DNA of 33,075 nucleotides, taken from NCBI GenBank assembly GCA_031277295.1, contig JAITMV010000224.1, forward strand, positions 1 to 33,075, written 5' to 3'. A program made the position numbers and the translations under genes. Every line of letters starts with the position of its first letter. Position 1 is the stretch's first letter. The notes under the pieces are model-generated. The model worked only from the letters and a program-made list of their open reading frames with translations, was not told where the DNA came from and made no database searches. The stretch comes from Burkholderiaceae bacterium (GTDB taxonomy: Bacteria; Pseudomonadota; Gammaproteobacteria; Burkholderiales; Burkholderiaceae_C). Positions 17,885 through 28,119 of this stretch are shown here, piece by piece.

Positions 17885-18916
17885 ATGCAAGACATAGACA
17901 CCGGCATTGATTGGGGAAAACCTGTCTCCGAGGATCAGCCCGCCGGCCCGGATATGCAATACGCCTCGGAGTTCGCGGAGCTGGAGGCAGCAGCCACCGG
18001 CACCCCCGAACAGGAATACGGCGATGTGCTCATTCCGGCAAAAGGGCCGGAATGGCAGCGTATTTTTGAGCTTACTGTCGGCCTGTCCAGGCAGACTCAT
18101 GATCTGCGGGTGCTGCTACTGATGAGTCGGGCCTTGACACGCTTGCATGGAGTGCCTGGTTTGCTCAACGGGATACAGGCGCTGGACACGGTGCTCAAGC
18201 GGCAGTGGGATGACGTGCATCCTCAGCTTATCGTGGACGGCATCAACGATCCGCACATCCGCTATGGGGTGTTGTCGGAATTCGGTGATCCTGATGGCTT
18301 GGTGGGAGATTTGCGCCAAGCGATTGTGTTGCGCTCCCCCTTGGCGGCGTTTACTGTGCGCGATATGGAGCGGGTGGCGGAACAAGGGAGCGTGGATGTG
18401 AACGGAGTGGCCATCAGTCGCCAACAAATTGATGACATGGTGATTGATATGCGTCAAACGGCCGAGATGGCGGCTTTGTTGGACGTGCCGAGCCGGCTGG
18501 TCGAGTTATTGAATGGATTGCTACAAAATATAGAGCAACGCTGCGGTCCTGATTTCACGCCGAACCTGACCAACTTGCTGCGACCGTTGGAACGTGTCGG
18601 CGGTTTGTTTGGCAGCGGGGTGCTGGCCGGCTCGCTGCAAACCGAAGACGGCTCGGCGCTATTGGCCACGGATGCGGTGTCCACGGAGGTGGTTGGCGGC
18701 TTGAAGTCGCGCGCCGACGTGGTGAGAGCCATGAGTGCGATTTGCGCCTATCTGGAACGTCATGAGCCGACAAATCCGGTTCCGCTGTTGATTCGAAGGG
18801 CGCAGCGACTAATGACCATGAGCTTTCTGGACATCGTGAAAGATCTGTCTCCCGACGGGCTGAATCAGGTATTGAACGTTACCGGTGCCGAGGCAGACGA
18901 CGCTGCTGGATCATAA
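17885..18916 (+). CDS. tssA: Type VI secretion system protein TssA (ImpA N-terminal domain)
   Basis: 343 aa from ATG 17885 with GGAG RBS: MQDIDTGIDWGKPVSEDQPAGPDMQYASEFAELE...EWQRIFELTVGLSRQTHDLRVLLLMSRALTRLHGVPGL. Confidence 0.93.
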   Translation: MQDIDTGIDWGKPVSEDQPAGPDMQYASEFAELEAAATGTPEQEYGDVLIPAKGPEWQRIFELTVGLSRQTHDLRVLLLMSRALTRLHGVPGLLNGIQALDTVLKRQWDDVHPQLIVDGINDPHIRYGVLSEFGDPDGLVGDLRQAIVLRSPLAAFTVRDMERVAEQGSVDVNGVAISRQQIDDMVIDMRQTAEMAALLDVPSRLVELLNGLLQNIEQRCGPDFTPNLTNLLRPLERVGGLFGSGVLAGSLQTEDGSALLATDAVSTEVVGGLKSRADVVRAMSAICAYLERHEPTNPVPLLIRRAQRLMTMSFLDIVKDLSPDGLNQVLNVTGAEADDAAGS

Positions 18917-18943
18917 AAGTTCACCTTGTGTCATCGGCATCGA

Positions 18944-20014
18944 TCAAGGCGCTTGCGCTTGCAAAAAACGCCGTATCGGAGCGGGCAGGCCCAGTGCCGG
19001 CCAGGCGCTGGGGGCGTGCCAGCGGCCTTCACTGTCGCCGTCAAGACGGTTGTTGCTGGTCAAGCGCACGCTGACCACATGCAAACTTAGATCGCGGTGC
19101 GTCAGCGCGTGAGCGATGGGCGCGCGAAACACGGCGTGGGCGCGGGTCGGCGCGGCAAGGGCGGCCAATAGTTCGGCGCGGGTGCCATATTCGGGCAGGC
19201 AATACAGGCGTGCCCATATGCCGCGCGCCGGGCGTGGCGTCAGCCACACGCGCTCGTGCTCATCTGTCGCGTGCAGTAGCCACACAGCGAGCGCGCGGCG
19301 CTCGGCGCGGCGCGTTTTGACCGGATAACACTCCGGGTGGCCGTTGCGGGCGGCCAGGCAGCGGCCAGCCAGCGGACAGACCGCGCAGGTGGGGTTGCGC
19401 CGGGTGCAAACAGTGGCGCCCAAATCCATCAAGCCTTGGGTGTAGGCAGGCATGGCGCGCTCCAAGTCACGCCGGGGTAGCAGAGCTTCGGCGCGCAGCC
19501 ACAAGGCGCGTTCGTTGGCGGCATTGCTCAGGTCGTCGGCGATACCGAATACGCGCGTCAACACGCGCCTGACGTTACCGTCGAGGATAGCGGCGCGTTC
19601 GCCGTGACAGAAGACGGCAATGGCGGCAGCGGTGGATCGGCCGATGCCGCTGAGGGCTTGCAATTGCGCGGCGGTGGTCGGGAAATGACCGTCGAAACGC
19701 GCCATGACTGCGCGCGCGCAGGCGTGCAGGTGGCGCGCGCGCGAGTAGTAACCCATGCCGCTCCACAGCGCCAGTACGTCTTCCAGCGGGGCGGCGGCCA
19801 GGTCGGCCAAGGTGGGAAAGCGCGCCAGAAAGCGCGGGTAGTAGACCAGTGCGGTGGCGACCTGGGTCTGTTGCAGCATGATTTCGGACAGCCAGACGCG
19901 GTACGCGTCGCGGGTGTCTTGCCAAGGCATGCCATGACGACCGTAGCGCCGCTGCCAGTCGATGATGCGAGCGGAAAACCAGTTTGTATCCGTGCCCGTG
20001 TTCACGCCGGTCAC
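18944..20014 (-). CDS. mutY: A/G-specific adenine glycosylase
   Basis: Helix-hairpin-helix and [4Fe-4S] motif C-x6-C-x2-C-x5-C (CTRRNPTCAVCPLAGRC), LSEIMLQQTQV. Likely GTG start at 20014 overlapping the upstream gene's TGA. Confidence 0.93.
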   Translation of the reverse strand: MTGVNTGTDTNWFSARIIDWQRRYGRHGMPWQDTRDAYRVWLSEIMLQQTQVATALVYYPRFLARFPTLADLAAAPLEDVLALWSGMGYYSRARHLHACARAVMARFDGHFPTTAAQLQALSGIGRSTAAAIAVFCHGERAAILDGNVRRVLTRVFGIADDLSNAANERALWLRAEALLPRRDLERAMPAYTQGLMDLGATVCTRRNPTCAVCPLAGRCLAARNGHPECYPVKTRRAERRALAVWLLHATDEHERVWLTPRPARGIWARLYCLPEYGTRAELLAALAAPTRAHAVFRAPIAHALTHRDLSLHVVSVRLTSNNRLDGDSEGRWHAPSAWPALGLPAPIRRFLQAQAP

Positions 20015-21981
20015 GCGGCAGCCGTTTGGCGCCCGGCGGTGGAGGAAAGCACGGGCGCGGTGGCGTTGGAGACTTGCAGTTCGCTCACCAGTTCGTCCAG
20101 GCGCAGCCGTACTGCTGCCAGCTCGTTTTCCTGCTCCTCGATTTCGCGGATGCGCTGGCTTAGTCCGCCGGCCGCGCCTTCGATGCGCTGGATGGCGTCG
20201 ACACGCCGCTCGTAGGCACGTAAACGTTCGCGCAATTGCGAGTCGAGTTGGCTGGAGCACGACTTGCTCCACAGTTCAATGTCGTTTAGCGCGGCTTCGA
20301 AGACTGATCGCACGCGGACAACAAGGGCGCGCAGCAATTTTTCGCAAAACTCGGGCCGGATGAGTTGCAACATGTTGCGCATACCCAGATACTGCATATG
20401 GCTGCGCTCAAGCATGGTCAGGTCATTTTCGAACCTGACCATATTTGGCGGCCGTGCGGCTTGTAGCAAGAAACCATACTCGGCGTTGAGTTGGTCGAAC
20501 GACTGGGTCAGTATGGCGTGTATTTCGTCGTTGAGCGCTTGTACCCTGCGTATGACTGCGCGCAGATTGTCAAATCCGCCGGCATACGTCTGTTTGATGC
20601 CGAGCTTGACTCCCGGCTCGCGCAGCGCTAGCGCCAGCGGGGTCAATTCCTTTTTGATCGATGCGCTGCCTAGCGCCTTGAATACATCGCGCAGCCGCTT
20701 CATATGGATCGAGCGCACCGCCAGCATGCTGGAGACGCCGCGATCAAACTCGTTTTTTTCCTGCTCCACGCGCAATTGCATCTGGTGTATGACCGCGTGA
20801 TTCTTACCGCGCAGACTCTTCAATTCTTGCGTTTGTTCGGCCAGTTCGCGCTGGCGGGCATCCATCGTGCGGGCCGCGTCGGCGTGCAGCCGCTCGGCGC
20901 AGGCGCGGATGGCCTCTTCCAGCATCGATTGCCGCTCCCCCAGCATCTGGCGGCCCAGCAATTGCTCGAACGATGGCAAGCAGCTTTGCTGCAACAGATT
21001 GTCGTCGCCGCGCACCTTCGCCAGCAGCCCCTTTTGGGCCGACAGCGCGATGACCTGTCCAGCCGGTAGATCCAGCGTGTGCGCGGTGTCGGCGCATTGG
21101 TGCTCGATCTGGGCTTGAATTTGCTCCGCCGTGCTCATTTCGTCCCACAGCGTGTCGATTTTGTTGAGCACCACGAAGCGCGTGCCCGCGCTCTCATCCG
21201 AGGAGATCAGATGCTCGCGCCAGATCGTCAGGTCCGACTTGGTCACCCCGGTATCGGCCCCGAGGATGAACACCACCGCCTGCGCTTGCGGGATCAGGTT
21301 GATCGTCAGTTCCGGTTCGGTGCCGATGGCGTTCAACCCCGGCGTGTCCAATACCACCAAGCCTTCTCTTAGCAGCGGGTGCGCAATGTTGATCAATGCA
21401 TGGCGCCAGCGTGGTACTTCCACTGCGCCGGTAGCGTCCACGCGCGGGTTGTTGTCCGGGCGGTCGTCGTGCCAGAAACCCAATACGCGCGCCTCGTCCT
21501 TGCTGATGTATATGACCTCGGAGACTTTTTCCATGGTCTCGGCCAGTTGTTGCGGATCGCTCATGTCCAGATCGACGCGGGTCCACTTCTCGGGCGCCAG
21601 GCGCCATTCCAGCAGCGCTTGGGGTTTCAACCGGCTTTCAATTGGCAGCAGACGCAGGCACGGCGGCAGGCTGGCGTCGTAGCCCAACTCGGTTGGACAC
21701 ATCGTTGTGCGGCCGGCCCGAGCGGGCATGATGCGCCGGCCATAACCGGCAAAAAACACAGCGTTGATCAACTCCGACTTGCCGCGCGAGAACTCGGCCA
21801 CGAAGGCGACCATCACCTTGTCCGAACGCAGTTGATCAATCAGACGCTGCGTGCTTTCCGCGGGCGCGTCGTTCAGCAGTTCCTGCTTGTGCAACCAATC
21901 GGTCAGCACTTGCAAGCGCAGGCTCATCTCGCGGCGCCACGCGCCATGCCTATCAAACTGCTCGCTGAAACCTGCCGCCAA
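20011..21981 (-). CDS. Dynamin-family GTPase-like protein
   Basis: 656 aa, G1-like AEFSRGKSE, G3 DTPGLN, G4-like NKID; long coiled-coil C-terminus. TTG start at 21981 with GGAG RBS. Confidence 0.87.
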   Translation of the reverse strand: MAAGFSEQFDRHGAWRREMSLRLQVLTDWLHKQELLNDAPAESTQRLIDQLRSDKVMVAFVAEFSRGKSELINAVFFAGYGRRIMPARAGRTTMCPTELGYDASLPPCLRLLPIESRLKPQALLEWRLAPEKWTRVDLDMSDPQQLAETMEKVSEVIYISKDEARVLGFWHDDRPDNNPRVDATGAVEVPRWRHALINIAHPLLREGLVVLDTPGLNAIGTEPELTINLIPQAQAVVFILGADTGVTKSDLTIWREHLISSDESAGTRFVVLNKIDTLWDEMSTAEQIQAQIEHQCADTAHTLDLPAGQVIALSAQKGLLAKVRGDDNLLQQSCLPSFEQLLGRQMLGERQSMLEEAIRACAERLHADAARTMDARQRELAEQTQELKSLRGKNHAVIHQMQLRVEQEKNEFDRGVSSMLAVRSIHMKRLRDVFKALGSASIKKELTPLALALREPGVKLGIKQTYAGGFDNLRAVIRRVQALNDEIHAILTQSFDQLNAEYGFLLQAARPPNMVRFENDLTMLERSHMQYLGMRNMLQLIRPEFCEKLLRALVVRVRSVFEAALNDIELWSKSCSSQLDSQLRERLRAYERRVDAIQRIEGAAGGLSQRIREIEEQENELAAVRLRLDELVSELQVSNATAPVLSSTAGRQTAAA

Positions 21982-22082
21982 TTGTGTGTCTCCAAAATGC
22001 TGAGCGGCATATTAAACCACCCCATAAATCATTCCACAATGGCGGCGTTGCCGCGCGTTGCTCCACGTTGCGACAAAGCAGA

Positions 22083-22898
22083 CTATTTCTGGCAGTGCGG
22101 GCAAAAGTAGGTAGAGCGTTGCCCCTGGCGAATCAGTTTGAGCGGTGTGCCGCAACGCACGCAAGGCTCGCCGACGCGGCCATAGACTGCCGCTTCGGAC
22201 TGAAAATGCCCGCTTTCACCCGCGGCATTGGAAAAATTGCGCAACGTGCTGCCGCCGCGTTCCACCGCCCGCGACAGCACCTGGCGAATAGCCGCGTGCA
22301 AGCGGTCGGCACGCTGGCGAGACAGCCGATTGGCACGCACGGTGGGCCGGATGCCGGCAAGAAATAGCGCTTCGGATGCATAGATGTTGCCGACGCCGAC
22401 CACCAAATCGCCGGCCAGCAGTACCTGTTTGATCGGCGCCCGCCTAGCCCTCAGCCCGGCATGGAATGCCGCCGGTTCAAACTGGGCCTCGTCCAGCGGC
22501 TCCGCGCCTAAGCCAGCCAGCAGCCGACGCGCCCGGCCGGTGTCGATTGACGGCGACCAGACCACGGCGCCGAAACGGCGCGGATCATGCAGGCGCAGCA
22601 TGCCTTGCGTGGTGCGCAGATCGAAATGATCGTGCACTCCAAAGGCCGGTTGTGCCTGCCGAAAGCTCAGACTGCCTGACATGCCCAAATGCAGCAGCAA
22701 CACGCCATCGTCGAGTTGCAGCAACAAGTACTTGCCGCGCCGACCGACGTCTAGCACCGTGCGGCCGACCAGCCGCTCAGACGCAATTCCGAGCGGCCAA
22801 CGCAGCGGCTTGCCTTGGCGCACGCCGAGAATGCGGGCGCCGACGATGCGGTCGACAAAACTGCGCCGGGTGACCTCGACTTCGGGTAGTTCAGGCAT
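22083..22898 (-). CDS. mutM: Formamidopyrimidine-DNA glycosylase
   Basis: [13 protein letters not shown]... from ATG 22898; C-terminal zinc finger CVRC-x16-CPHC. Confidence 0.96.
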   Translation of the reverse strand: MPELPEVEVTRRSFVDRIVGARILGVRQGKPLRWPLGIASERLVGRTVLDVGRRGKYLLLQLDDGVLLLHLGMSGSLSFRQAQPAFGVHDHFDLRTTQGMLRLHDPRRFGAVVWSPSIDTGRARRLLAGLGAEPLDEAQFEPAAFHAGLRARRAPIKQVLLAGDLVVGVGNIYASEALFLAGIRPTVRANRLSRQRADRLHAAIRQVLSRAVERGGSTLRNFSNAAGESGHFQSEAAVYGRVGEPCVRCGTPLKLIRQGQRSTYFCPHCQK

Positions 22899-22928
22899 GA
22901 GCGTTGGAGGCTGGATTATTATCAGCCG

Positions 22929-24689
22929 ATGAAGTTCTATCGCTCCGTCCAGACTGGCATGGTCTTGGTGATGGCGGGTTGCAGTGCTTTGTCTCAAGCG
23001 CCGGACCTGCCCCATGCTGCCGCCTCGGCGTCCCAGGCTATCGAATCCTCGGCGTTGACCGGGCCGTTGCTGTACGAGCTGTTGGTGAGCGAAATCACCT
23101 TCCGGCAAGGCGACGCGCAGGCCGGCGTGAGCTACATGTTGGAAGCCGCGCGACGCACCGGCGATGAATCGCTGTACAAGCGCGCGACCGAGATGGCGAT
23201 CAGCTCGCGCTCCGGCCCGGCGGCGCTGGAAACCGCGCGCGCATGGCGGCGAGCGTTTCCGCAGTCAATCAGGGCGGCGCGTTTCGAGTTGCAAGTGCTG
23301 ATCGTGCTTGGCCGTGTGGCCGAGACTGAAGATCTGGTGCGCAAACTGGCGGCGATGTTGCCGGCCGACGAGCGCGAATCGTTTATGGCCGTGCTGCCGG
23401 AGTTGTACAAGCGGGTGCCGGAGCCGGCCGAGGCGGCGCGCACCATCGAAGCCGCCTTGCGCGACGCCCTTGAAACGCCGGCCCTGGCGCCAGCGGCCTG
23501 GGCTGCCATCGGTCACCTCAGACTGCAAGCTGGCGATAAGCGCGGCGCGCTGTCGGCGGCCATGCTGGGGCAGGCGGCTGGCGCGCAATCCGAATGGCCG
23601 GCGTCTTTGGCGCTGCAACTGTTGAGCGGCGCCGATCTGCCCGAGGCCGAGGCGTTGGTCAGCCGCTATCTGGACACCCCACAGGCCAAGCCCGAACTGC
23701 GCATCAACTACGCACGCACGCTGGTTGAGAGGGGCCGTGTGAGCGACGCTCATACGCAACTGGACACGCTGACTCGCCAGCAGCCTGACTATCTTGAGGG
23801 CTGGCTGGTGCAGGGCGCGCTGCTGGCCGACGAACGCCGCGACGACCAGGCGGAGCCGATATTGCGGCGCTTTTTGCAGTTGGCCGACGCCCAGGCCAAT
23901 CAGCCGGGGATGGAACGCGAAGGACCGCGTGCCCAGGCGCGCCTGATGCTGGCGGGCATCGCCGAGCGGCGGGGCAACTTGGCCGAGGCCGAGCAACTGC
24001 TAGGGCAAATTGATTCGCCAGAGCAAATTCTGGCGGTGCGGTTGCGGCGCGCGCAGATGCTGGCCCGCCAGGGCAAGCTGGATGAGGCGCGCGAGGTCAT
24101 TCGCTCGACCCCTGAGCGCGAACCCGAAGATGCGCGCAACAAGCTGCTGGCTGAAGTACAACTGCTGCGCGAAAACCAACTGCCCGAGCAGTCCTACCAG
24201 TTGCTGAGCGAGGCGCTGAACGCCGATCCCGACGACACGGCCTTGCTTTATGACGCGGCCCTGGCCGCCGAGAGCGCTGGACGCTGGCAAGACATGGAGC
24301 GCCTGCTGCGCCGTCTTATCGAAGTCGCGCCCCAAGACGCCAGTGCCTACAACGCCCTGGGCTATTCGCTGGCGGATCGCGGCGAGCGCTTGCATGAAGC
24401 CAAGGCGCTGATAGAAAAAGCGGTGAAATTGTCGCCCGATGACCATTTCATCCAAGACAGCCTGGGTTGGGTCGAATTTCGTCTCGGCCGCGTGCAAGAG
24501 GCGCGCGGGTTGCTCGAGGCCGCCTACAAAAAACGCCCCGATCCCGAGATCGCCGCTCATCTGGGCGAGGTGCTATGGGTGCTGGGCGAGCACGAAGCCG
24601 CTCGCGCCATCTGGCGCGAAGGCCAGCGACTGGATCCCGACAACGCAACCTTGGTCAAGACACTCCAACGCCTGAAGGTTTCACCGTGA
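22929..24689 (+). CDS. Tetratricopeptide-repeat lipoprotein
   Basis: 586 aa, lipobox VMAGC, C-terminal TPRs ([33 protein letters not shown]). Confidence 0.88.
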   Translation: MKFYRSVQTGMVLVMAGCSALSQAPDLPHAAASASQAIESSALTGPLLYELLVSEITFRQGDAQAGVSYMLEAARRTGDESLYKRATEMAISSRSGPAALETARAWRRAFPQSIRAARFELQVLIVLGRVAETEDLVRKLAAMLPADERESFMAVLPELYKRVPEPAEAARTIEAALRDALETPALAPAAWAAIGHLRLQAGDKRGALSAAMLGQAAGAQSEWPASLALQLLSGADLPEAEALVSRYLDTPQAKPELRINYARTLVERGRVSDAHTQLDTLTRQQPDYLEGWLVQGALLADERRDDQAEPILRRFLQLADAQANQPGMEREGPRAQARLMLAGIAERRGNLAEAEQLLGQIDSPEQILAVRLRRAQMLARQGKLDEAREVIRSTPEREPEDARNKLLAEVQLLRENQLPEQSYQLLSEALNADPDDTALLYDAALAAESAGRWQDMERLLRRLIEVAPQDASAYNALGYSLADRGERLHEAKALIEKAVKLSPDDHFIQDSLGWVEFRLGRVQEARGLLEAAYKKRPDPEIAAHLGEVLWVLGEHEAARAIWREGQRLDPDNATLVKTLQRLKVSP

Positions 24690-25216
24690 TGATTTCACTG
24701 ATCTCATCGGCTGCTCGCGCCTGGGCGCGCGGGCGTCTTCACGCCGGCTTATTGTTTGCCGTGTTGTTCATGGTTGGTTGCACCACGCCGAAGTGGACCA
24801 TGGTTACCGTTGACCACGGCAAACGATCTTATTGGAGTGGCCGGCTTGGGCTGACGGTGGACAGCCAACCGCCGCAGTCGTACTTTGCCGGCTTTACCCT
24901 GCAAGGCAGCGAGCAAACGGGCGAATTGACTCTGATGTCGCCGGTGGGCAGTACGCTGGCCGTCATGCAGTGGCGCCCCGGCCAGGCGCTGCTGCGTCAG
25001 GGCGAGCAAACCCAGCGCTTTGCCTCGCTGGACGCACTGGTCACGAACGTCACCGGCACCCCGCTGCCGGTGCGCGCCCTGTTTGGCTGGCTCAACGGCG
25101 TGCCCGAGGCCGTCGAAGGCTGGCATGCTGATATAAGCCAGTTGCCCAACGGCCGCTTGACCGCGCGCCGCTTGACGCCACCCACAGCCGAACTGCGCGT
25201 CATTTTGGAGCGCTGA
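24689..25216 (+). CDS. lolB: Outer-membrane lipoprotein insertion factor LolB
   Basis: 175 aa from ATG overlapping the upstream TGA (TGATG); lipobox MVGC; LolB pattern YWSGRLGLTVDSQPPQSYFAGFTLQGS; gene order before ispE. Confidence 0.85.
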   Translation: MISLISSAARAWARGRLHAGLLFAVLFMVGCTTPKWTMVTVDHGKRSYWSGRLGLTVDSQPPQSYFAGFTLQGSEQTGELTLMSPVGSTLAVMQWRPGQALLRQGEQTQRFASLDALVTNVTGTPLPVRALFGWLNGVPEAVEGWHADISQLPNGRLTARRLTPPTAELRVILER

Positions 25217-26080
25217 TTGGTACGCGCCATCCATGACGTGGCAGCCCCCGCCAAGCTGAACCTGTTTTTACAGGTCACCGGGCGTAGGCCGGACGGCTAC
25301 CACCTGCTGCAATCGGTCTTCACGCTGATCGACTGGTGCGATACGCTTCATTTCGAGCGCCGTCCGGACGGCGCTCTCACGCGCGAAGACCTCGGTGTCG
25401 TTTTGCCGCCCGACGATCTGATTCTGCGCGCCGCCCGCGCCCTGCAACAAGCCGGCGGCGGCCACCACGGGGCGCACATCGGTGTGACCAAGCGTATTCC
25501 GGCGCAGGCCGGCTTGGGCGGCGGTTCATCCGACGCCGCCAGCACGTTGCTGGCGCTCAATCGTTTGTGGGGCCTGGGGCTGAGCCAGGCCGAATTGGCG
25601 CGCATTGGTCTCGCGCTGGGCGCCGACGTGCCGTTCTTTCTGTGCGGTAACAGCCACGGCTGGGTTGAAGGTATCGGCGAGCAGGTGCGGGCGCTGGCGC
25701 TGCCGCCAGAGCGTTTTGTGGTGCTGAAGCCACCACAGGGCCTGTCCACCGCGGCCATATTCAGCGCCCCCGACCTACAGCGCAACAGCAAGCCTGCTAC
25801 AATAACAGGCTTCGCTGCAGATCCATACGGTTTTCGCCGCAATGACTTGCAGCCGGTTGCCGAGCGGCTTTGTCCGCAGGTTGCCCAGGGCATCGATTTG
25901 TTGGCGCGAATCGGGCTCAAGGGCCAAATGACCGGTTCGGGCAGTGCGGTGTTTGCCCAGGTTCCTCAGGCAGTGGCCGCTGATGCGGTCCGCGTGCAGG
26001 CGCCGCCGGATTGGCAAGTGCGTTGGTGCAGCAGCCTGGATGCTCATCCGCTTTGCGGCTGGGCCCATGGCGGCGTTTAG
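25217..26080 (+). CDS. ispE: 4-diphosphocytidyl-2-C-methyl-D-erythritol kinase
   Basis: 287 aa, TTG start directly after the lolB stop; APAKLNLFLQVTGRRPDGYHLLQSVF, GHMP motif PAQAGLGGGSSDAAS. Confidence 0.95.
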   Translation: MVRAIHDVAAPAKLNLFLQVTGRRPDGYHLLQSVFTLIDWCDTLHFERRPDGALTREDLGVVLPPDDLILRAARALQQAGGGHHGAHIGVTKRIPAQAGLGGGSSDAASTLLALNRLWGLGLSQAELARIGLALGADVPFFLCGNSHGWVEGIGEQVRALALPPERFVVLKPPQGLSTAAIFSAPDLQRNSKPATITGFAADPYGFRRNDLQPVAERLCPQVAQGIDLLARIGLKGQMTGSGSAVFAQVPQAVAADAVRVQAPPDWQVRWCSSLDAHPLCGWAHGGV

Positions 26081-26119
26081 AAAGGGGTTGGCCAGCAATT
26101 GCGGGCCAACCGCCGACGC

Positions 26120-26196
26120 AGGGGAGTCGCCAAGTTGGTCAAGGCACCGGATTTTGATTCCGGCATGCGAGGGTTCGAGTCCTTCCTCCCCTGCCA
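26120..26196 (+). tRNA. tRNA-Gln (anticodon UUG), CCA encoded
   Basis: Acceptor AGGGGAG/CTCCCCT, anticodon stem-loop CCGGA-TTTTGAT-TCCGG, T-loop GGGTTCGAGTCC, G discriminator, CCA. Confidence 0.95.
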
Positions 26197-26262
26197 AAGG
26201 TTTTCTTGGAGAGCGCGCGTGGCTGGACGCGCTTTGCCGGGTGATGCAGCCGCTCTGAACCC

Positions 26263-27240
26263 ATGCAGACGTCTCCCAACCCCGACTTTCTGTTGTTTAC
26301 CGGCAATGCCAACACCGCGCTGGCCGCCGAGATCGCCAGCAACCTCGGCATCAACCTGGGTGCGGTTGATGTGGGGCGCTTTTCGGATGGCGAGGTCACC
26401 GTTGAGGTCAAGCAGAACGTGCGCGCGCGCGACATCTTCGTCGTTCAACCCACCTGCCCGCCGACCAATGAAAGTTTGATGGAGCTGCTCATCATGGTTG
26501 ATGCGCTCAAGCGCGCCTCGGCCGAGCGCATCTGCGCCGTCATTCCCTACTTCGGCTATGCGCGCCAGGACAGGCGTCCGCGCTCCACCCGCGTGCCGAT
26601 TTCGGCCAAGGTGGTGGCCAATATGTTGCAGGCGGTTGGTGTCAACAGCGTGCTGACGATGGACTTGCACGCTGATCAGATTCAGGGTTTTTTCGATTTT
26701 CCGGTCGACAATATTTACGCCTCGCCGGTGCTGCTGGGTGACTTGCGGCAAAAGAATTACGACGACTTGCTGGTGGTCAGCCCCGACGTCGGCGGTGTGG
26801 TGCGCGCGCGCGCGCTGGCCAAGCAGCTTGGATGCGAGCTGGCCATCATTGACAAGCGCCGCCCGAGACACAACGTCAGCGAGGTGATGCACGTCATCGG
26901 CGACATCGAAGGCCGAAACTGCGTCATCATGGACGACATGATCGACACCGCCGGCACGCTGGTCAAGGCGGCCGAGGTGCTCAAGCAGCGCGGCGCCAAG
27001 AAAGTCTACGCGTACTGCACGCACCCGATTTTTTCCGGCCCCGCCATTGGGCGCATCGCTCAGGGTGGCGCGCTTGACGAAGTAGTCGTTACCAATACCA
27101 TCCCCTTGAGCGACGCCGCCGCGCGCTGCGGCAAGATTCGCCAGTTGTCGGTCGCGCCGTTGATTGCGCAAACCATTCAGCGCATCGCGCGGGGCGAATC
27201 AGTGATGAGCTTGTTTTTGGAGCAGGAAAACCTGTTTTAA
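26263..27240 (+). CDS. prs: Ribose-phosphate pyrophosphokinase
   Basis: 325 aa: [37 protein letters not shown]..., [41 protein letters not shown]. Confidence 0.97.
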   Translation: MQTSPNPDFLLFTGNANTALAAEIASNLGINLGAVDVGRFSDGEVTVEVKQNVRARDIFVVQPTCPPTNESLMELLIMVDALKRASAERICAVIPYFGYARQDRRPRSTRVPISAKVVANMLQAVGVNSVLTMDLHADQIQGFFDFPVDNIYASPVLLGDLRQKNYDDLLVVSPDVGGVVRARALAKQLGCELAIIDKRRPRHNVSEVMHVIGDIEGRNCVIMDDMIDTAGTLVKAAEVLKQRGAKKVYAYCTHPIFSGPAIGRIAQGGALDEVVVTNTIPLSDAAARCGKIRQLSVAPLIAQTIQRIARGESVMSLFLEQENLF

Positions 27241-27248
27241 CTTCGGTC

Positions 27249-27269
27249 GCCGCCCGTGCGGCTTTTTTT
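27249..27269 (+). terminator. Rho-independent terminator (prs)
   Basis: GCCGC-CCGT-GCGGC followed by seven T. Confidence 0.8.
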
Positions 27270-27314
27270 CAACCCGAGTCGCACTGGTCGCGGTCGGCTC
27301 ATAAGGAGTGCAAC

Positions 27315-27962
27315 ATGAAATTCGTCGCTTTTGAGCGCACAAAGCAGGGAACGGGTGCGAGCCGCCGTCTGCGCAATGCTGGCAAGGTGCCGGGCATTGT
27401 TTACGGCGCGGAGGGCGCGCCCCAGTTGATCGAGCTTGATCACAACGCGCTTTGGCAGGCCATCAAGAAAGAGGCCTTCCACTCCACCGTGCTCGACATG
27501 GAGTTGGCCGGCAAGCTTAGCCAGGTGCTGCTGCGTGATCTGCAAGTCCACCCTTTCAAGCAGCAGGTGCTGCATGTCGATTTCCAGCGCGTGTCGGCCA
27601 AGCAGAAGATTCACATGAAGATACCGCTGCACTTCAGCGGTGAAGAGGAGTCGCCCGCCGTCAAGCTGGGCAAGGCGCTGGTCAACCACGTGCTGAATGA
27701 ATTGGAAGTGTCTTGTCTTCCCGCTGACTTGCCCGAGGCGATCAATATCGACCTGTCGAAACTGGAAAAGGGCGCCACGTTGACGCTGAAAGACATCGAG
27801 TTGCCCAAGGGCGTCGAAGCCGTGCTGCATGGTCATGCGGCCGAGGAGACGGTGTTGGTTACCCTAGTCATGCCGGTAACTGAAGAGGATCCCGCCCCCG
27901 ACGCTGCCGCCGCGCCAGCCGCTCCTGCGACTGCGGGCAAAGACAAGGCCGAGAAAAAATAA
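27315..27962 (+). CDS. rplY: 50S ribosomal protein L25 / general stress protein Ctc
   Basis: 215 aa: [31 protein letters not shown]...; RBS AAGGAG. Confidence 0.95.
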   Translation: MKFVAFERTKQGTGASRRLRNAGKVPGIVYGAEGAPQLIELDHNALWQAIKKEAFHSTVLDMELAGKLSQVLLRDLQVHPFKQQVLHVDFQRVSAKQKIHMKIPLHFSGEEESPAVKLGKALVNHVLNELEVSCLPADLPEAINIDLSKLEKGATLTLKDIELPKGVEAVLHGHAAEETVLVTLVMPVTEEDPAPDAAAAPAAPATAGKDKAEKK

Positions 27963-28119
27963 GCTCGGCGCATCCGGCGATTGAGGTTGCTGAGGTTGCA
28001 TCAGGGCAGCCCCGTCGCGCTTTGCCAGCCCACCCGATGCCCGATGACGGCTCAACTCGGGCGCGTTCAACAGCCCGGTTTTCCGGGTGTGCGTGAATTT
28101 TGGGGGGTGTGTCGGCGGT

